A stretch of 64,000 nucleotides of DNA from Bradyrhizobium manausense (GTDB lineage: Bacteria; Pseudomonadota; Alphaproteobacteria; Rhizobiales; Xanthobacteraceae). The stretch lies in NCBI RefSeq assembly GCF_018131105.1, contig NZ_JAFCJI010000003.1:1-64000 (forward strand). The letters run 5' to 3'. Below the pieces are notes generated by a model, which had not been told where the DNA came from, made no database searches, and saw nothing but the letters and a program-made list of their open reading frames with translations. Each line of letters begins with the position of its first letter. Position 1 is the stretch's first letter. This document shows, one piece after another, positions 31,452 through 38,533 of the stretch. The translations under genes and the position numbers were made by a program.

Positions 31452-31775
31452 TCAGGCAGCGGTCTTCACGTGCTGCAGATATGACACAAGAGTATTCACA
31501 AAATCATCGAACGTCCTGATTGTTCGCTGATATCCGACGCGCCTAACGACCGTCCGCAAGGTCGTATGCCAGTATTCGTCGGCCCAAGAAAAATGTGGGT
31601 CGAGCAAGCCTAGCTGATAGTCCGTCATACTATCGGCATCCGCCGAAAATCGCGTTAGCAGTTCGACGGCCAGCGCATTACGCGGGTCTTCGGGAAACTT
31701 CGATTGCAATGATGCGCGCCACGGAATGCAATGGTTCAGCGCGTACTTCACGGACTTCTTCAGTTCAATATTCAT
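31452..31775 (-). CDS. Hypothetical protein coupled to the RepA-like gene
   Basis: 107 residues: MNIELKKSVKYALNHCIPWR, PRNALAVELLTRFSADADSM, YQLGLLDPHFSWADEYWHTTLRTVVRRVGYQRTIRTFDDFVNTLVSYLQ. All-helical, soluble, no known domain. GAAAGAGAAC precedes the ATG at 31775, and its stop is one base from the RepA start. The location suggests a replication accessory protein such as an initiator or helicase loader; this is inference. Confidence 0.65.
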   Translation of the reverse strand: MNIELKKSVKYALNHCIPWRASLQSKFPEDPRNALAVELLTRFSADADSMTDYQLGLLDPHFSWADEYWHTTLRTVVRRVGYQRTIRTFDDFVNTLVSYLQHVKTAA

Positions 31776-31837
31776 GTTCTCTTTCTGAAATTAGATGGCG
31801 CCTGACTTACCTCCGGTCTAGGCGCCGCTATGGATCG

Positions 31838-32158
31838 TTAAGCCGCAACCCACGCCAGGTATTCGCCACCGCTGCGTTTCCCGAAGATATCGAGCGGCGT
31901 ATTCGCCTGGAGGAATCGACGCGGGCCGTTGGTGGCATCCGGCGTCGGGCCAATCGCAAAGTAAATATCGACGCTAGAGACAATCGAGAAAACTGCAGCG
32001 CCTGCGAGTTCACTCTCGATAGGGCTTGCGTTGGTCGTAGTGCCAGCACTAGCCATGTTCTGACTCCAAACGCATTCGGCTAGAAGCGCGACCGGATGTT
32101 GACGATTGGAAACAGGTCCGGAGAACCCGCAACAGACATGAACGCCTGAAAAGGCCAT
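31838..32158 (-). CDS. Hypothetical phage protein, beta-rich, possibly virion-associated
   Basis: 106 residues starting MAFSGVHVCCGFSGPVSNRQ, then SAGTTTNASPIESELAGAAVFSIVSSVDIYFAIGPTPDATNGPRRFLQANTPLDIFGKRSGGEYLAWVAA. AGGAAAAAC lies before the ATG at 32158. Rich in Ser, Thr, Ala and Gly with alternating beta-strand pattern, like head-decoration or tail-completion proteins. It sits directly after the prohead protease gene, where a decoration or scaffold gene is common. No family is firmly recognised. Confidence 0.6.
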   Translation of the reverse strand: MAFSGVHVCCGFSGPVSNRQHPVALLAECVWSQNMASAGTTTNASPIESELAGAAVFSIVSSVDIYFAIGPTPDATNGPRRFLQANTPLDIFGKRSGGEYLAWVAA

Positions 32159-32179
32159 ATGTGTTTTTCCTAAATGATG

Positions 32180-32713
32180 TTATCCGCGAACGGCAGCAGC
32201 GAGTTGGGCCAGGGCGCGACTGAAGCCGTCGTCGTCGCGCTTCGATTTTGCGTATCTTACCCGCGCTAGATCGTTGCTCGGTTCCGAAACCAAGCTCAGT
32301 TCTTTCAAATCTATTTCGTGCAGACGTCGTCGAACCTCACTGCCCTTTGGCATTAAGGTGAAGCGCCGGCTGACGTAGCCAATCGAGGCACCGTTGAAAG
32401 CTGGCGGGTTCATTCTTAGCAACGCAGCCACATCATCAGCGCGACGATTCCCAATCGCTAGGCGACCGCGAACTTTCAAACCGCGCTCGTCCTCCTCCAT
32501 ATGATCCCAGGCCCCGATTGGAAAAGCATCCTCCAACAGAGGACCGTTTGCATGCTGAAGAAGCATCGGAGGGAGTCTCCCTTTGCGATGCCAATCGGCA
32601 AGCGTTTTTTGAAACGCTCCGCGGTCGATGGAGTCCCCGTGTGAGTCGACGTTGCCGAAGAATGCGCCGTAGCCGTCCACGCGTCCTTGGTCATCTACGC
32701 TTAGGTCACTCAT
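32180..32713 (-). CDS. HK97-family prohead protease
   Basis: 177 residues of the S78 peptidase family. YGAFFGNVDSHGDSIDRGAF opens the fold; LLQHANGP carries the catalytic histidine (about residue 54), NGASIGYVSR the serine (about 110), and DLKELSLVSEPSNDLARV is the usual core strand. This protease trims the scaffold region of HK97-type capsid proteins during head maturation. The start overlaps the upstream 60-residue gene by 8 bases. In tailed phages it normally sits between portal and major capsid genes; neither is present here, so it may act on a helper phage's capsid protein. Confidence 0.9.
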   Translation of the reverse strand: MSDLSVDDQGRVDGYGAFFGNVDSHGDSIDRGAFQKTLADWHRKGRLPPMLLQHANGPLLEDAFPIGAWDHMEEDERGLKVRGRLAIGNRRADDVAALLRMNPPAFNGASIGYVSRRFTLMPKGSEVRRRLHEIDLKELSLVSEPSNDLARVRYAKSKRDDDGFSRALAQLAAAVRG

Positions 32714-32888
32714 CCAAGAGCTTTCTCAGCGCCAACTTGAAGCGGTCTGCCGCTTCGTCGGCAGACGTCTCTATGTCGTGATCTTCAATTAGATACAGCT
32801 TGCCATTGCGCGTTTCGTACAGGCCAGCTTTTAGCCCTCCCTTGAATTCGACCTTGGTTGCGCCGTCTGGGGAATATTCCATCGCCAT
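32706..32888 (-). CDS. Small hypothetical protein
   Basis: 60 residues: MAMEYSPDGATKVEFKGGLK, AGLYETRNGKLYLIEDHDIETSADEAADRFKLALRKLLDE. Start ATG at 32888 overlaps the stop of the upstream gene (TAATG) and the stop overlaps the protease start by 8 bases, so it is part of a tightly coupled operon. Beta-rich first half and an acidic/basic helix at the end. No known domain. Confidence 0.65.
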   Translation of the reverse strand: MAMEYSPDGATKVEFKGGLKAGLYETRNGKLYLIEDHDIETSADEAADRFKLALRKLLDE

Positions 32889-33442
32889 TAGCGAAGCTCC
32901 TCCGGAAGCTTAATGTACCCGAGAGACGCCGCCTGCCTAAGAAACTGCATCATGTCGCTACCCCGGTCGAACACCGAGTCCTTAAATACACGCTCCGTTT
33001 CAAGCCGTAGAGGTGGCCAGAAGCCGAAATTTTGCCCGGCAAGCTTCGCTGCCGTCTGCTCAATTCGCTTCAAGGCGGGAAGAGCTTGAGCAACGCACTG
33101 CGCCACGATTCTTTCGTCGGCCTCAATGGCGGGCTGAACTTCCTTGCGAACCCGTTGCTCTCTCTCTTTCAGAGCTACGGCGTACCGCTCTTTATGAACT
33201 TCGCAATCTTCAATCGCGATGAAATGAGCAGTCTGGGCTTCTGCGATCAGTAGATGGTGAGTCTTCCGGGGACTTGGCTCTTCATTCCGAAGAATGGCAG
33301 CTTTGCGTTCTGTGTTGTACTCCTCGAAATATTTTGCTGAAGAGACCCTGCGAACATTCGCTTCTGTTTCGTCACAGACGCGCTTCGATTCAGTGTAGTC
33401 TCGTTCTAGATTGATGAAATTAGAGTCAGTCTTGCTAGTCAT
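32888..33442 (-). CDS. Coiled-coil hypothetical protein
   Basis: 184 residues, highly charged and helical: MTSKTDSNFINLERDYTESK, ETEANVRRVSSAKYFEEYNTERKAAILR, HKERYAVALKEREQRVRKEVQPAIEADERIVAQC. Coiled-coil probability is high across about 10-150. A coiled-coil protein just upstream of a prohead protease could be a scaffold, or in a satellite a capsid size-redirecting scaffold; there is no motif to prove it. It overlaps the next gene at TAATG. Confidence 0.65.
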   Translation of the reverse strand: MTSKTDSNFINLERDYTESKRVCDETEANVRRVSSAKYFEEYNTERKAAILRNEEPSPRKTHHLLIAEAQTAHFIAIEDCEVHKERYAVALKEREQRVRKEVQPAIEADERIVAQCVAQALPALKRIEQTAAKLAGQNFGFWPPLRLETERVFKDSVFDRGSDMMQFLRQAASLGYIKLPEELR

Positions 33443-33458
33443 TATGTATTCCGTGAAA

Positions 33459-34019
33459 TTAGGCAGTGGCGTCGTCGTAGAGAGCCTTGGCCAAGTGGGC
33501 CAGTGTGTGTCCGCTGATCGTGCAGGTGTGCAGCACGCGGATGAAGCTGGATGGCTGATCCTGAATTGGTCCGTATCTCGTCTCTTTCACTCCGTTGGGT
33601 GTTTCAGTCGCAATCGTGATGCTAGGGAACGACGTGTCGATAACGACGCGCTTGTTCATTTCTCGCGCAGCAACGCGGAGGCTTCTGCTATCTTTGACAC
33701 CATCCTGAATTTGCGACTTCGCCTTACCGAAGTTTTCAAGGATGGCTGCGATGGCATCGCCCGCCCGATCACCATCGGGCGACTTAAGGGTCGAATAATT
33801 TTGCGTCGCGTTGGCCAGGTTTCGAAGCGGCTCGTTGAGGCAAAGCGCAATGCCCCAATCGGCAACGTGTTTCGGCTTCAGCTTCTCCGGTGCCGGGCCG
33901 CGCTTTTCAGAAAGCGGAAGCACCTGTCCGCCGATCAAGGACGCAGCGGTATTTCTCACCCTCGCTCCCGGAAAGCCGGCGGCCACAAGGTGACGTTCAA
34001 ATTGCTTTACAGTGGGCAT
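33459..34019 (-). CDS. First gene of the leftward operon, unknown function
   Basis: 186 residues from the ATG at 34019 (GGAATATCA upstream): MPTVKQFERHLVAAGFPGAR, VRNTAASLIGGQVLPLSEKRGPAPEKLKPKHVADWGIALCL, later KRVVIDTSFPSITIATETPNG. A basic, helix-rich N-terminal half may bind nucleic acid. The gene lies 42 bases after a terminator hairpin (34061-34093), so its expression probably depends on read-through or antitermination from the promoter at 34225-34253. No family recognised. Confidence 0.65.
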   Translation of the reverse strand: MPTVKQFERHLVAAGFPGARVRNTAASLIGGQVLPLSEKRGPAPEKLKPKHVADWGIALCLNEPLRNLANATQNYSTLKSPDGDRAGDAIAAILENFGKAKSQIQDGVKDSRSLRVAAREMNKRVVIDTSFPSITIATETPNGVKETRYGPIQDQPSSFIRVLHTCTISGHTLAHLAKALYDDATA

Positions 34020-34060
34020 TGATATTCCAATCAACGATCTTTCGTCTTTGGCGGTCCAAA

Positions 34061-34093
34061 AAAATGCGAGCGCCCTCCCGCCATGAAGGGCGC
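34061..34093 (-). terminator. Leftward intrinsic terminator in the operon leader (proximal)
   Basis: GCGCCCT (34070-34076) and AGGGCGC (34087-34093) form a 7-bp stem with a 10-base loop. On the minus strand it is followed by CTCGCATTTTTTTGG, a good T-tract. It stands between the promoter at 34225-34253 and the first structural gene (start 34019). Confidence 0.7.
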
Positions 34094-34171
34094 CCGCGCG
34101 AGTTCAGTCCGCCGCGAGGGAGCGGTGGGCTGGGCTGAGTAAATCTGTCAGGGGTGGCCAGTGGTCCGGGC

Positions 34172-34197
34172 ACAAAAAAGCCGCCCTTATGGGCGGC
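34172..34197 (-). terminator. Leftward intrinsic terminator in the operon leader (distal)
   Basis: GCCGCCC (34180-34186) and GGGCGGC (34191-34197) with an ATAA-type loop; on the minus strand six T's follow (34174-34179). It lies about 20 bases after the predicted start of the 34225-34253 promoter, so transcripts would stop at once unless modified. The stretch 34020-34476 contains only this leader, the promoter and attR; I see no gene in it. Confidence 0.75.
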
Positions 34198-34224
34198 CCG
34201 GACGCAATAAGCACATCTAACTGT

Positions 34225-34253
34225 TTTGTACCCCAAAACGGTACAGAAGTCAA
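34225..34253 (-). promoter_or_regulatory. Strong leftward promoter with operator in the spacer
   Basis: On the minus strand: TTGACT (34253-34248), a 17-base spacer, TACAAA (34230-34225), near-consensus for sigma-70. The spacer is filled by a perfect inverted repeat, TGTACC-CCAAAAC-GGTACA (34227-34245 on the plus strand), an ideal place for a repressor to block RNA polymerase. The repeat is unrelated to the one at 19241-19259, so a second repressor, possibly the host's or a helper phage's, is implied. It is the probable promoter of the right-half operon. Confidence 0.75.
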
Positions 34254-34439
34254 GGTGTATTTAGAAATAATCCTGATATATCAATGATTTGGTATGGAGG
34301 TGGCTTTGAAATCATTGGCCAAATTCCGCCATTTGTCCAACTAATTTCAGAATGATTTCTAGCGCCACCTCGCTAGCGGCGTTCCAACCACAAACCAAAG
34401 CTAAAAATGCCGCTCTGTTCTTGTCGGCTATGGTGGGTG

Positions 34440-34458
34440 ATCCCCTCAGCCGGCACCA
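34440..34458 (+). repeat. attR: second copy of the 19-bp tRNA-Thr core
   Basis: ATCCCCTCAGCCGGCACCA, identical to 17389-17407 and in the same orientation. The 3' end of the tRNA is present without the rest of the gene, marking the right end of the element. Joining the outer flanks would restore the uninterrupted tRNA-Thr followed by GCGCTCAATGCG. Confidence 0.92.
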
Positions 34459-34476
34459 GCGCTCAATGCGCCTCCC

Positions 34477-34896
34477 TCAACTTGAAGCCTTCGGCACGCT
34501 GCCTTGTTGCAGATGCTCGACATCGACGCCTGTGATCTCCACCCAAGCATATTTCGACCGCTCAAACACCGACTTGACCGGCGCCGGAAGTTTCGGATCC
34601 GCGATCGCGCCGACGGCAACACCGATCATCATGGGAAACTTGTCGGGCTTCCAAAAAACCGTGGAGCCGCAATCAGGACAAAAATAGCAGCGGACCTTGC
34701 CGCCGCTCTCGCCGGCGCGAACATATTCCTTCGGCGTCCCTGAGATCGTGACGGCATCGACCGGATAGAAAGCGCCAACGCCGAATGGCGCGCCGGTCCG
34801 TCGCTGGCATTCGAGACAATGACAGGCCGCAACCAGCTTGGGCGGCCCCGGTAGCAACAGCGCAACAGCACCACAACTGCATCTGGCATCGATCAT
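34477..34896 (-). CDS. GFA-family (glutathione-dependent formaldehyde-activating-like) protein
   Basis: 139 residues with the zinc-binding cysteine pattern of the GFA/CENP-V family: DARCSCGAV, ACHCLECQRRTGAPFGVGAF and VRCYFCPDCGSTVFW. Members bind zinc and glutathione or bind DNA; most bacterial ones have no proven activity. The ATG at 34896 starts the conserved region; the frame extends to 34941 without support. It is the first chromosomal gene after attR, yet lies between attR and a third partial tRNA-Thr end at 35001-35021, so it may itself have arrived with an older element. Confidence 0.85.
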   Translation of the reverse strand: MIDARCSCGAVALLLPGPPKLVAACHCLECQRRTGAPFGVGAFYPVDAVTISGTPKEYVRAGESGGKVRCYFCPDCGSTVFWKPDKFPMMIGVAVGAIADPKLPAPVKSVFERSKYAWVEITGVDVEHLQQGSVPKASS

Positions 34897-35000
34897 CGAT
34901 CCACTCCCGTAATTGCTCTGCCCGGCCCCTAACGCGGCCATCGAGATTGCAAGCTTGTCCTGAACGAAGAAGGCCTTGCTGTTCCGGCCGAACTCCTTTT

Positions 35001-35021
35001 AATCCCCGGGCCGGCACCATT
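35001..35021 (+). repeat. Partial third copy of the tRNA-Thr 3' end
   Basis: AATCCCC-GG-GCCGGCACCATT compared with AATCCCC-TCA-GCCGGCACCATT at 17388-17409. It shares 7 and 12 bases on either side of a short difference, in the same orientation. It may be a decayed att site from an earlier insertion. Chance similarity is possible but unlikely over this window. Confidence 0.5.
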
Positions 35022-35054
35022 CGGGCGGCACGCCGCTACAGATCGAACGAAGCA

Positions 35055-35366
35055 ATGACTGGATATCTCACCCAATCTCTGAGCAAGGCAGCCGCCGGTG
35101 ATATCAGCTACATCGTCGGACTCGGCCTTCTCATCTACGCGGTGATGCTGCCGCCGATGCTCGTGGCCGGACACAGCTTTCAGCCTGTACCGGAGCCACG
35201 CGGTACGAAAGTCGAGATTAGCACGGCTGATGCGGCAACCTTTCGCGCCTCCTTTTCCAATCCAGCGCACGGACCGTCGACTACGATCATCAAGGACAAG
35301 CCTGCCGCCTCTCCGGAAGGCGACTGTCCTGTTCCGCCGAATCTGGCACCTCCCCTCTCGAGGTGA
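35055..35366 (+). CDS. Single-pass membrane protein, unknown function
   Basis: 103 residues from the ATG at 35055: MTGYLTQSLSKAAAGDISYI, one membrane helix (VGLGLLIYAVMLPPMLVAG), then a proline/serine-rich soluble tail (HSFQPVPEPRGTKVEISTADAATFRASF ... CPVPPNLAPPLSR). No known family. Convergent with the methyltransferase gene, 19 bases apart. Confidence 0.65.
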   Translation: MTGYLTQSLSKAAAGDISYIVGLGLLIYAVMLPPMLVAGHSFQPVPEPRGTKVEISTADAATFRASFSNPAHGPSTTIIKDKPAASPEGDCPVPPNLAPPLSR

Positions 35367-35385
35367 TGACAGCCGTGTGGGCCTG

Positions 35386-36093
35386 TCAGACCGCCCCCGC
35401 GCCATCGGCAGGCAGCTCATCCAACCGCCAGAGCCCGAGGCTCTTGTCGCGCCAGCCGCCACCGCCCTCATCGCAGCGCTCGTTGATCAACTCGCGCGGG
35501 GGCGGCCAGTCGAACGGTGCTCTCGTCATGTTGAGCGCGCGCCAGTCACCATCCTCGCAATCGCGGTTGTCCCCCCACTCAGGAAACGTCGTGACCAGCA
35601 GGAATTGCGCGCCGCTCGCACGAAAGCCGGCCATTGCGCGCGCGATGTTCTGAAAACTCAGATGCACGAGACAGTCGCGGCACAGGATGACGTCGCAAAC
35701 GGGCAGCGGATCGCGCGTGATGTCGGCGACGAGAAAGCGGCAGCGCAGCTCGCCTTGCGCCACGCGCGCCATGTTGGCCGCGATCAGCGACGGCACGATG
35801 TCGACGCCGGTATAGTCGACATCCAACGTCGTCCTGCCGATCCATCCGGCATCTCCGCAGGGCGCATCGAGCAGCGAGCGCGCGCCGAGCCGTTGCAGCA
35901 AGCCGGGCAGCTCTTCGCGGATCGCGGCGGTCGCGCAATTCTCGGAGCCGAGGCCAGAGACCGAGGTGACAGCGCCCCACAGATTGGTCCGCTCGATGCG
36001 CTCGAAGCGAGCCGCAAGGTCGAGACCGACAAAATTCTCACGGTCGGCCACGAACCGCTCATGGGCGAGCACGGAGGGACGATCTTCAATCAT
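35386..36093 (-). CDS. SAM-dependent class I methyltransferase
   Basis: 235 residues. The Rossmann-like SAM site is LLDAPCGDAGWIGR, with the acidic loop YTGVDIVPSLIAANMARVAQ and the later VCDVILCRDCLVHLSFQNIARAMAGF, where the DxxLVHLS stretch is typical of this family. Substrate unknown. The ATG at 36093 lies 129 bases downstream of the chemoreceptor gene's stop, same direction. Confidence 0.82.
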   Translation of the reverse strand: MIEDRPSVLAHERFVADRENFVGLDLAARFERIERTNLWGAVTSVSGLGSENCATAAIREELPGLLQRLGARSLLDAPCGDAGWIGRTTLDVDYTGVDIVPSLIAANMARVAQGELRCRFLVADITRDPLPVCDVILCRDCLVHLSFQNIARAMAGFRASGAQFLLVTTFPEWGDNRDCEDGDWRALNMTRAPFDWPPPRELINERCDEGGGGWRDKSLGLWRLDELPADGAGAV

Positions 36094-36221
36094 CGGGGGA
36101 CTCGCGTTCGAGATTCCGTCGCAAACGCAATATACACGCGGAGCATCGCATCCGAAGCGTCTCCCCAGCGAGCCGGCTCATGATGAGCTGACGCGCCCCG
36201 GCCTTGTACGTCCGCGTGGGC

Positions 36222-37919
36222 TCAGGCCGCGCGCACAGTCCGCAGGAATTTTCTGACCTCGTCCTTCAGCCGGTTGCTGTCGGTTGCCAGCATCTTCGCG
36301 GTGGAGAGCACCTGCGAGGACGCCGAACCGGTCTCGGCCGCACCGCGCTGCACGTCGGCGATGTTGGTCGAGACCTGCTGGGTGCCGTGCGCGGCCTGCT
36401 GCACGTTGCGCGAGATTTCCTGGGTCGCTGCGCCCTGCTCCTCGATGGCTGCGGCAATGGTCGAGGACACTTCCGACAGCCGCTCGATGGAGGCGGAGAT
36501 GTCGCGGATTGCCGTCACCGATTCCTGGGTGGCGTTCTGGATGCCGGAGATCTGCTGGCTGATTTCGCCGGTCGCCTTCGCCGTCTGCTCGGCCAGCGTC
36601 TTCACCTCGGAAGCGACGACGGCGAAGCCGCGGCCGGCTTCACCTGCCCGCGCCGCCTCGATGGTGGCGTTCAGCGCCAGCAGGTTGGTCTGGCCGGCAA
36701 TGGTGTTGATGAGCTCAACGACATCGCCGATCCGCGTTGCCGCAACCGAGAGCTCACCGACCCGCTCGGTGGTGGTGCGGGCCTGGTTGACGGCTTCGCT
36801 CGCCATTCGCGCGGATTCCTGCACCTGCCGGCTGATCTCGTTGACCGAGGACGACAATTCCTCCGTCGCGGTCGCAACCGACTGGACGTTCCCGGTAGCC
36901 TCGCCCGAGGCAAGCGCAACCACCGAAGTGAGTTCCTGCGCGCGCTGCGCCGTGGTCGCAAGCGTCGAGGACGACGCTTCGAGCTCGGTCGACGCGGATC
37001 CGACAGTGTCGATGATCTCGCCCACCGCGCGCTCGAATCCGTCGGCCAGATTGAACATGTCGCGCTTGCGCTGCTCCGCAACCTGCTTATCGGCTTCCAC
37101 CTGCGCTACCTTGAGGCGTTCGACTTCAATCGCGTTGGTCTTGAACACTTCGACCGTCCTGGCCATCTCGCCGATCTCGTCGCGGCGATCCTTCTCGGGC
37201 ACCTCGGTCTTGAGGTCATTGCGCGCCAGGCCTTCCATGGCAAGCTTGAGCCGGGCGATCGGCTTCGACATCGCCACAAGGCCGATGAAGAGCGCGATCG
37301 CAATGCCGACGATCAGGCCGCCGGCGCTGACGCTCGTCACGGTCCAGACCGCGGATTTGGCGTCACCCTCGATCGCTTCCTTGCGCTTGGCGACCGCCTT
37401 CGACGTGTCGGCCGTGAACTTGGCGACACGTTCGATGGCCGCATCGATCAGCGGATCACACTCCTTGTGCGCACGATCGGCGGCCCTGGCATTTTCCGCC
37501 GGGCCGTTTGCGGCTGCGCCGGCCTGGAGCACCGGATCGCAGCCGGCAAAGGCGGCATTCAATTGCTCGCCGACGCTCCTCGTTTCATTCGCCCGCGCTG
37601 GGTCATCCTGCTGCGCAGCGTTCAGAAACTGGCCGACTTCATTGCGGTTCTGGTTCGCGATCTTGAGGCGATTGGCGTTGCCCGCCTCGGTCGTCTCGGT
37701 GAACACCGCATAGAGGGCCGCATGATAGGTCTCAAGACGACGCTGGACGCGCGTGAGGTTGAGAGCTGCCGACTGCATCGCCGTGAGTTCGCTGAAGCCA
37801 TCGACGGTCGCGGAGAGCTCGCGAATGCCGAAGGCCGCGACTGCGACCAAGGCAACGCCCATCACGGTCACGATCAGCCCAACCTTCAACACGATCTTCA
37901 AATGATTCAAAAAGCGCAT
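36222..37919 (-). CDS. Methyl-accepting chemotaxis protein
   Basis: 565 residues from the ATG at 37919. A membrane helix near residues 10-31 is followed by a periplasmic helical sensor of about 170 residues (four-helix-bundle type, ELSATVDGFSELTAMQSAALN...), a second helix near 210-232, a HAMP domain (SKPIARLKLAMEGLARNDLKTEV) and the cytoplasmic signalling region. The hairpin tip INTIAGQTNLLALNATIEAARAGEAGRGFAVVASEVKTLAEQTAKAT (about 395-440) is the CheA/CheW-binding core. An in-frame start at 38009 would add 30 poorly conserved residues. The ligand is unknown. Confidence 0.93.
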   Translation of the reverse strand: MRFLNHLKIVLKVGLIVTVMGVALVAVAAFGIRELSATVDGFSELTAMQSAALNLTRVQRRLETYHAALYAVFTETTEAGNANRLKIANQNRNEVGQFLNAAQQDDPARANETRSVGEQLNAAFAGCDPVLQAGAAANGPAENARAADRAHKECDPLIDAAIERVAKFTADTSKAVAKRKEAIEGDAKSAVWTVTSVSAGGLIVGIAIALFIGLVAMSKPIARLKLAMEGLARNDLKTEVPEKDRRDEIGEMARTVEVFKTNAIEVERLKVAQVEADKQVAEQRKRDMFNLADGFERAVGEIIDTVGSASTELEASSSTLATTAQRAQELTSVVALASGEATGNVQSVATATEELSSSVNEISRQVQESARMASEAVNQARTTTERVGELSVAATRIGDVVELINTIAGQTNLLALNATIEAARAGEAGRGFAVVASEVKTLAEQTAKATGEISQQISGIQNATQESVTAIRDISASIERLSEVSSTIAAAIEEQGAATQEISRNVQQAAHGTQQVSTNIADVQRGAAETGSASSQVLSTAKMLATDSNRLKDEVRKFLRTVRAA

Positions 37920-38146
37920 CGCAAGCCGCCTGTTCAAGACTCCAGTTCCAGAAAGCCGGAACCGTTCAGCGGCGACATTGGAACCCGCTAACCTTAACAT
38001 TTGATACAAAATGTCGCGCGTGAGCTTACGGGAAACTACCCATTTGAGCGCTGCACGTAAGTCTCACGTAAGCTTCGATCGTTTATAGCGGCGCCCGCTC
38101 TCCCCTCCGGCCGGAACCAACCACGGGGCTTGCTTGTTCTCGCCCC

Positions 38147-38365
38147 ATGCGGATCCGAGAAGACAACCGAAACATGGTCCTGCTGTCGACGGTCACGCTG
38201 TGCTGCGCGGTTGTCGCCGGCGCGCTCGCGGTGCTCGAACCGGTGTTTGGGCAGGCTCCTGACCAGCAGGTCGCCGAAAGCAGGCCCATCGACAGCGCAA
38301 GCCCGGCATCGGTCCGGGTGGTCGGCGCTCCCTTCGTGCCCAACGTCAATCCGCGCCAGCGCTAG
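38147..38365 (+). CDS. Small single-pass membrane or exported protein
   Basis: 72 residues: MRIREDNRNMVLLSTVTLCC, AVVAGALAVLEPVFG then a short polar tail. The hydrophobic stretch suits a signal anchor or a signal peptide. The internal ATG at 38174 is an alternative start. The stop is immediately adjacent to that of the convergent gene at 38366-38533. Function unknown. Confidence 0.5.
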   Translation: MRIREDNRNMVLLSTVTLCCAVVAGALAVLEPVFGQAPDQQVAESRPIDSASPASVRVVGAPFVPNVNPRQR

Positions 38366-38533
38366 TTAGCGATCCGGAGAAACTTCCCGGCCGTCATCTG
38401 GTCGGGTGCGGGCGCGTACCAGCTCCTCAACGAATGCGATCACCTCCGCCCGCTTCTCCGGCGGCAATGACAGGAAGGCGCGCACGAGCCGGAGGCCCTC
38501 CACTTCGTCCGATGGTTCAACCCTGACATCCAT
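38366..38533 (-). CDS. Small hypothetical protein
   Basis: 55 residues from the ATG at 38533, which has GGAGGG close upstream: MDVRVEPSDEVEGLRLVRAF, LSLPPEKRAEVIAFVEELVRART. The central LSLPPEKRAEVIAFVEEL resembles the helix found in small antitoxin-like or regulator-associated proteins (LP.eKr.evl.fv), but no partner gene is adjacent. The longer frame to 38641 lacks a site. Confidence 0.6.
   Translation of the reverse strand: MDVRVEPSDEVEGLRLVRAFLSLPPEKRAEVIAFVEELVRARTRPDDGREVSPDR

Larger units (their letters stand above)
17408..34458. mobile_element. Integrated 17-kb phage-like element, candidate phage satellite
   Basis: Bounded by 19-bp att repeats at tRNA-Thr. It holds a serine recombinase, an XRE regulator with a divergent operator, about ten tiny proteins, an OLD-family nuclease, a tail tape-measure protein, a P27 small terminase, a RepA-like helicase with an iteron-like origin, an HK97 prohead protease and several unknowns in an overlapping leftward operon. 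Rightward genes fill most of 19280-25480 and leftward ones most of 25520-34019, meeting at a bidirectional terminator (25486-25509). Base composition is visibly less GC-rich than the flanks, most clearly in the OLD gene. No large terminase, portal, major capsid, tail tube or lysin gene was found. The genes look intact and tightly packed, which favours a helper-dependent satellite over a decaying prophage, though the latter is not excluded. Confidence 0.85.

Noticed and set aside
33997..34236. Leftward 79-codon frame (MGYKTVRCAYCVRAAH...)
   Set aside because: It reads through two terminator hairpins and the leader upstream of the first operon gene; no ribosome binding site and no domain.
36204..37991. 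Rightward 595-codon frame opposite the chemoreceptor gene
   Set aside because: It is a codon-phase shadow with low-complexity Arg/Gly/Asp content; the leftward frame has all domains of a methyl-accepting chemotaxis protein.
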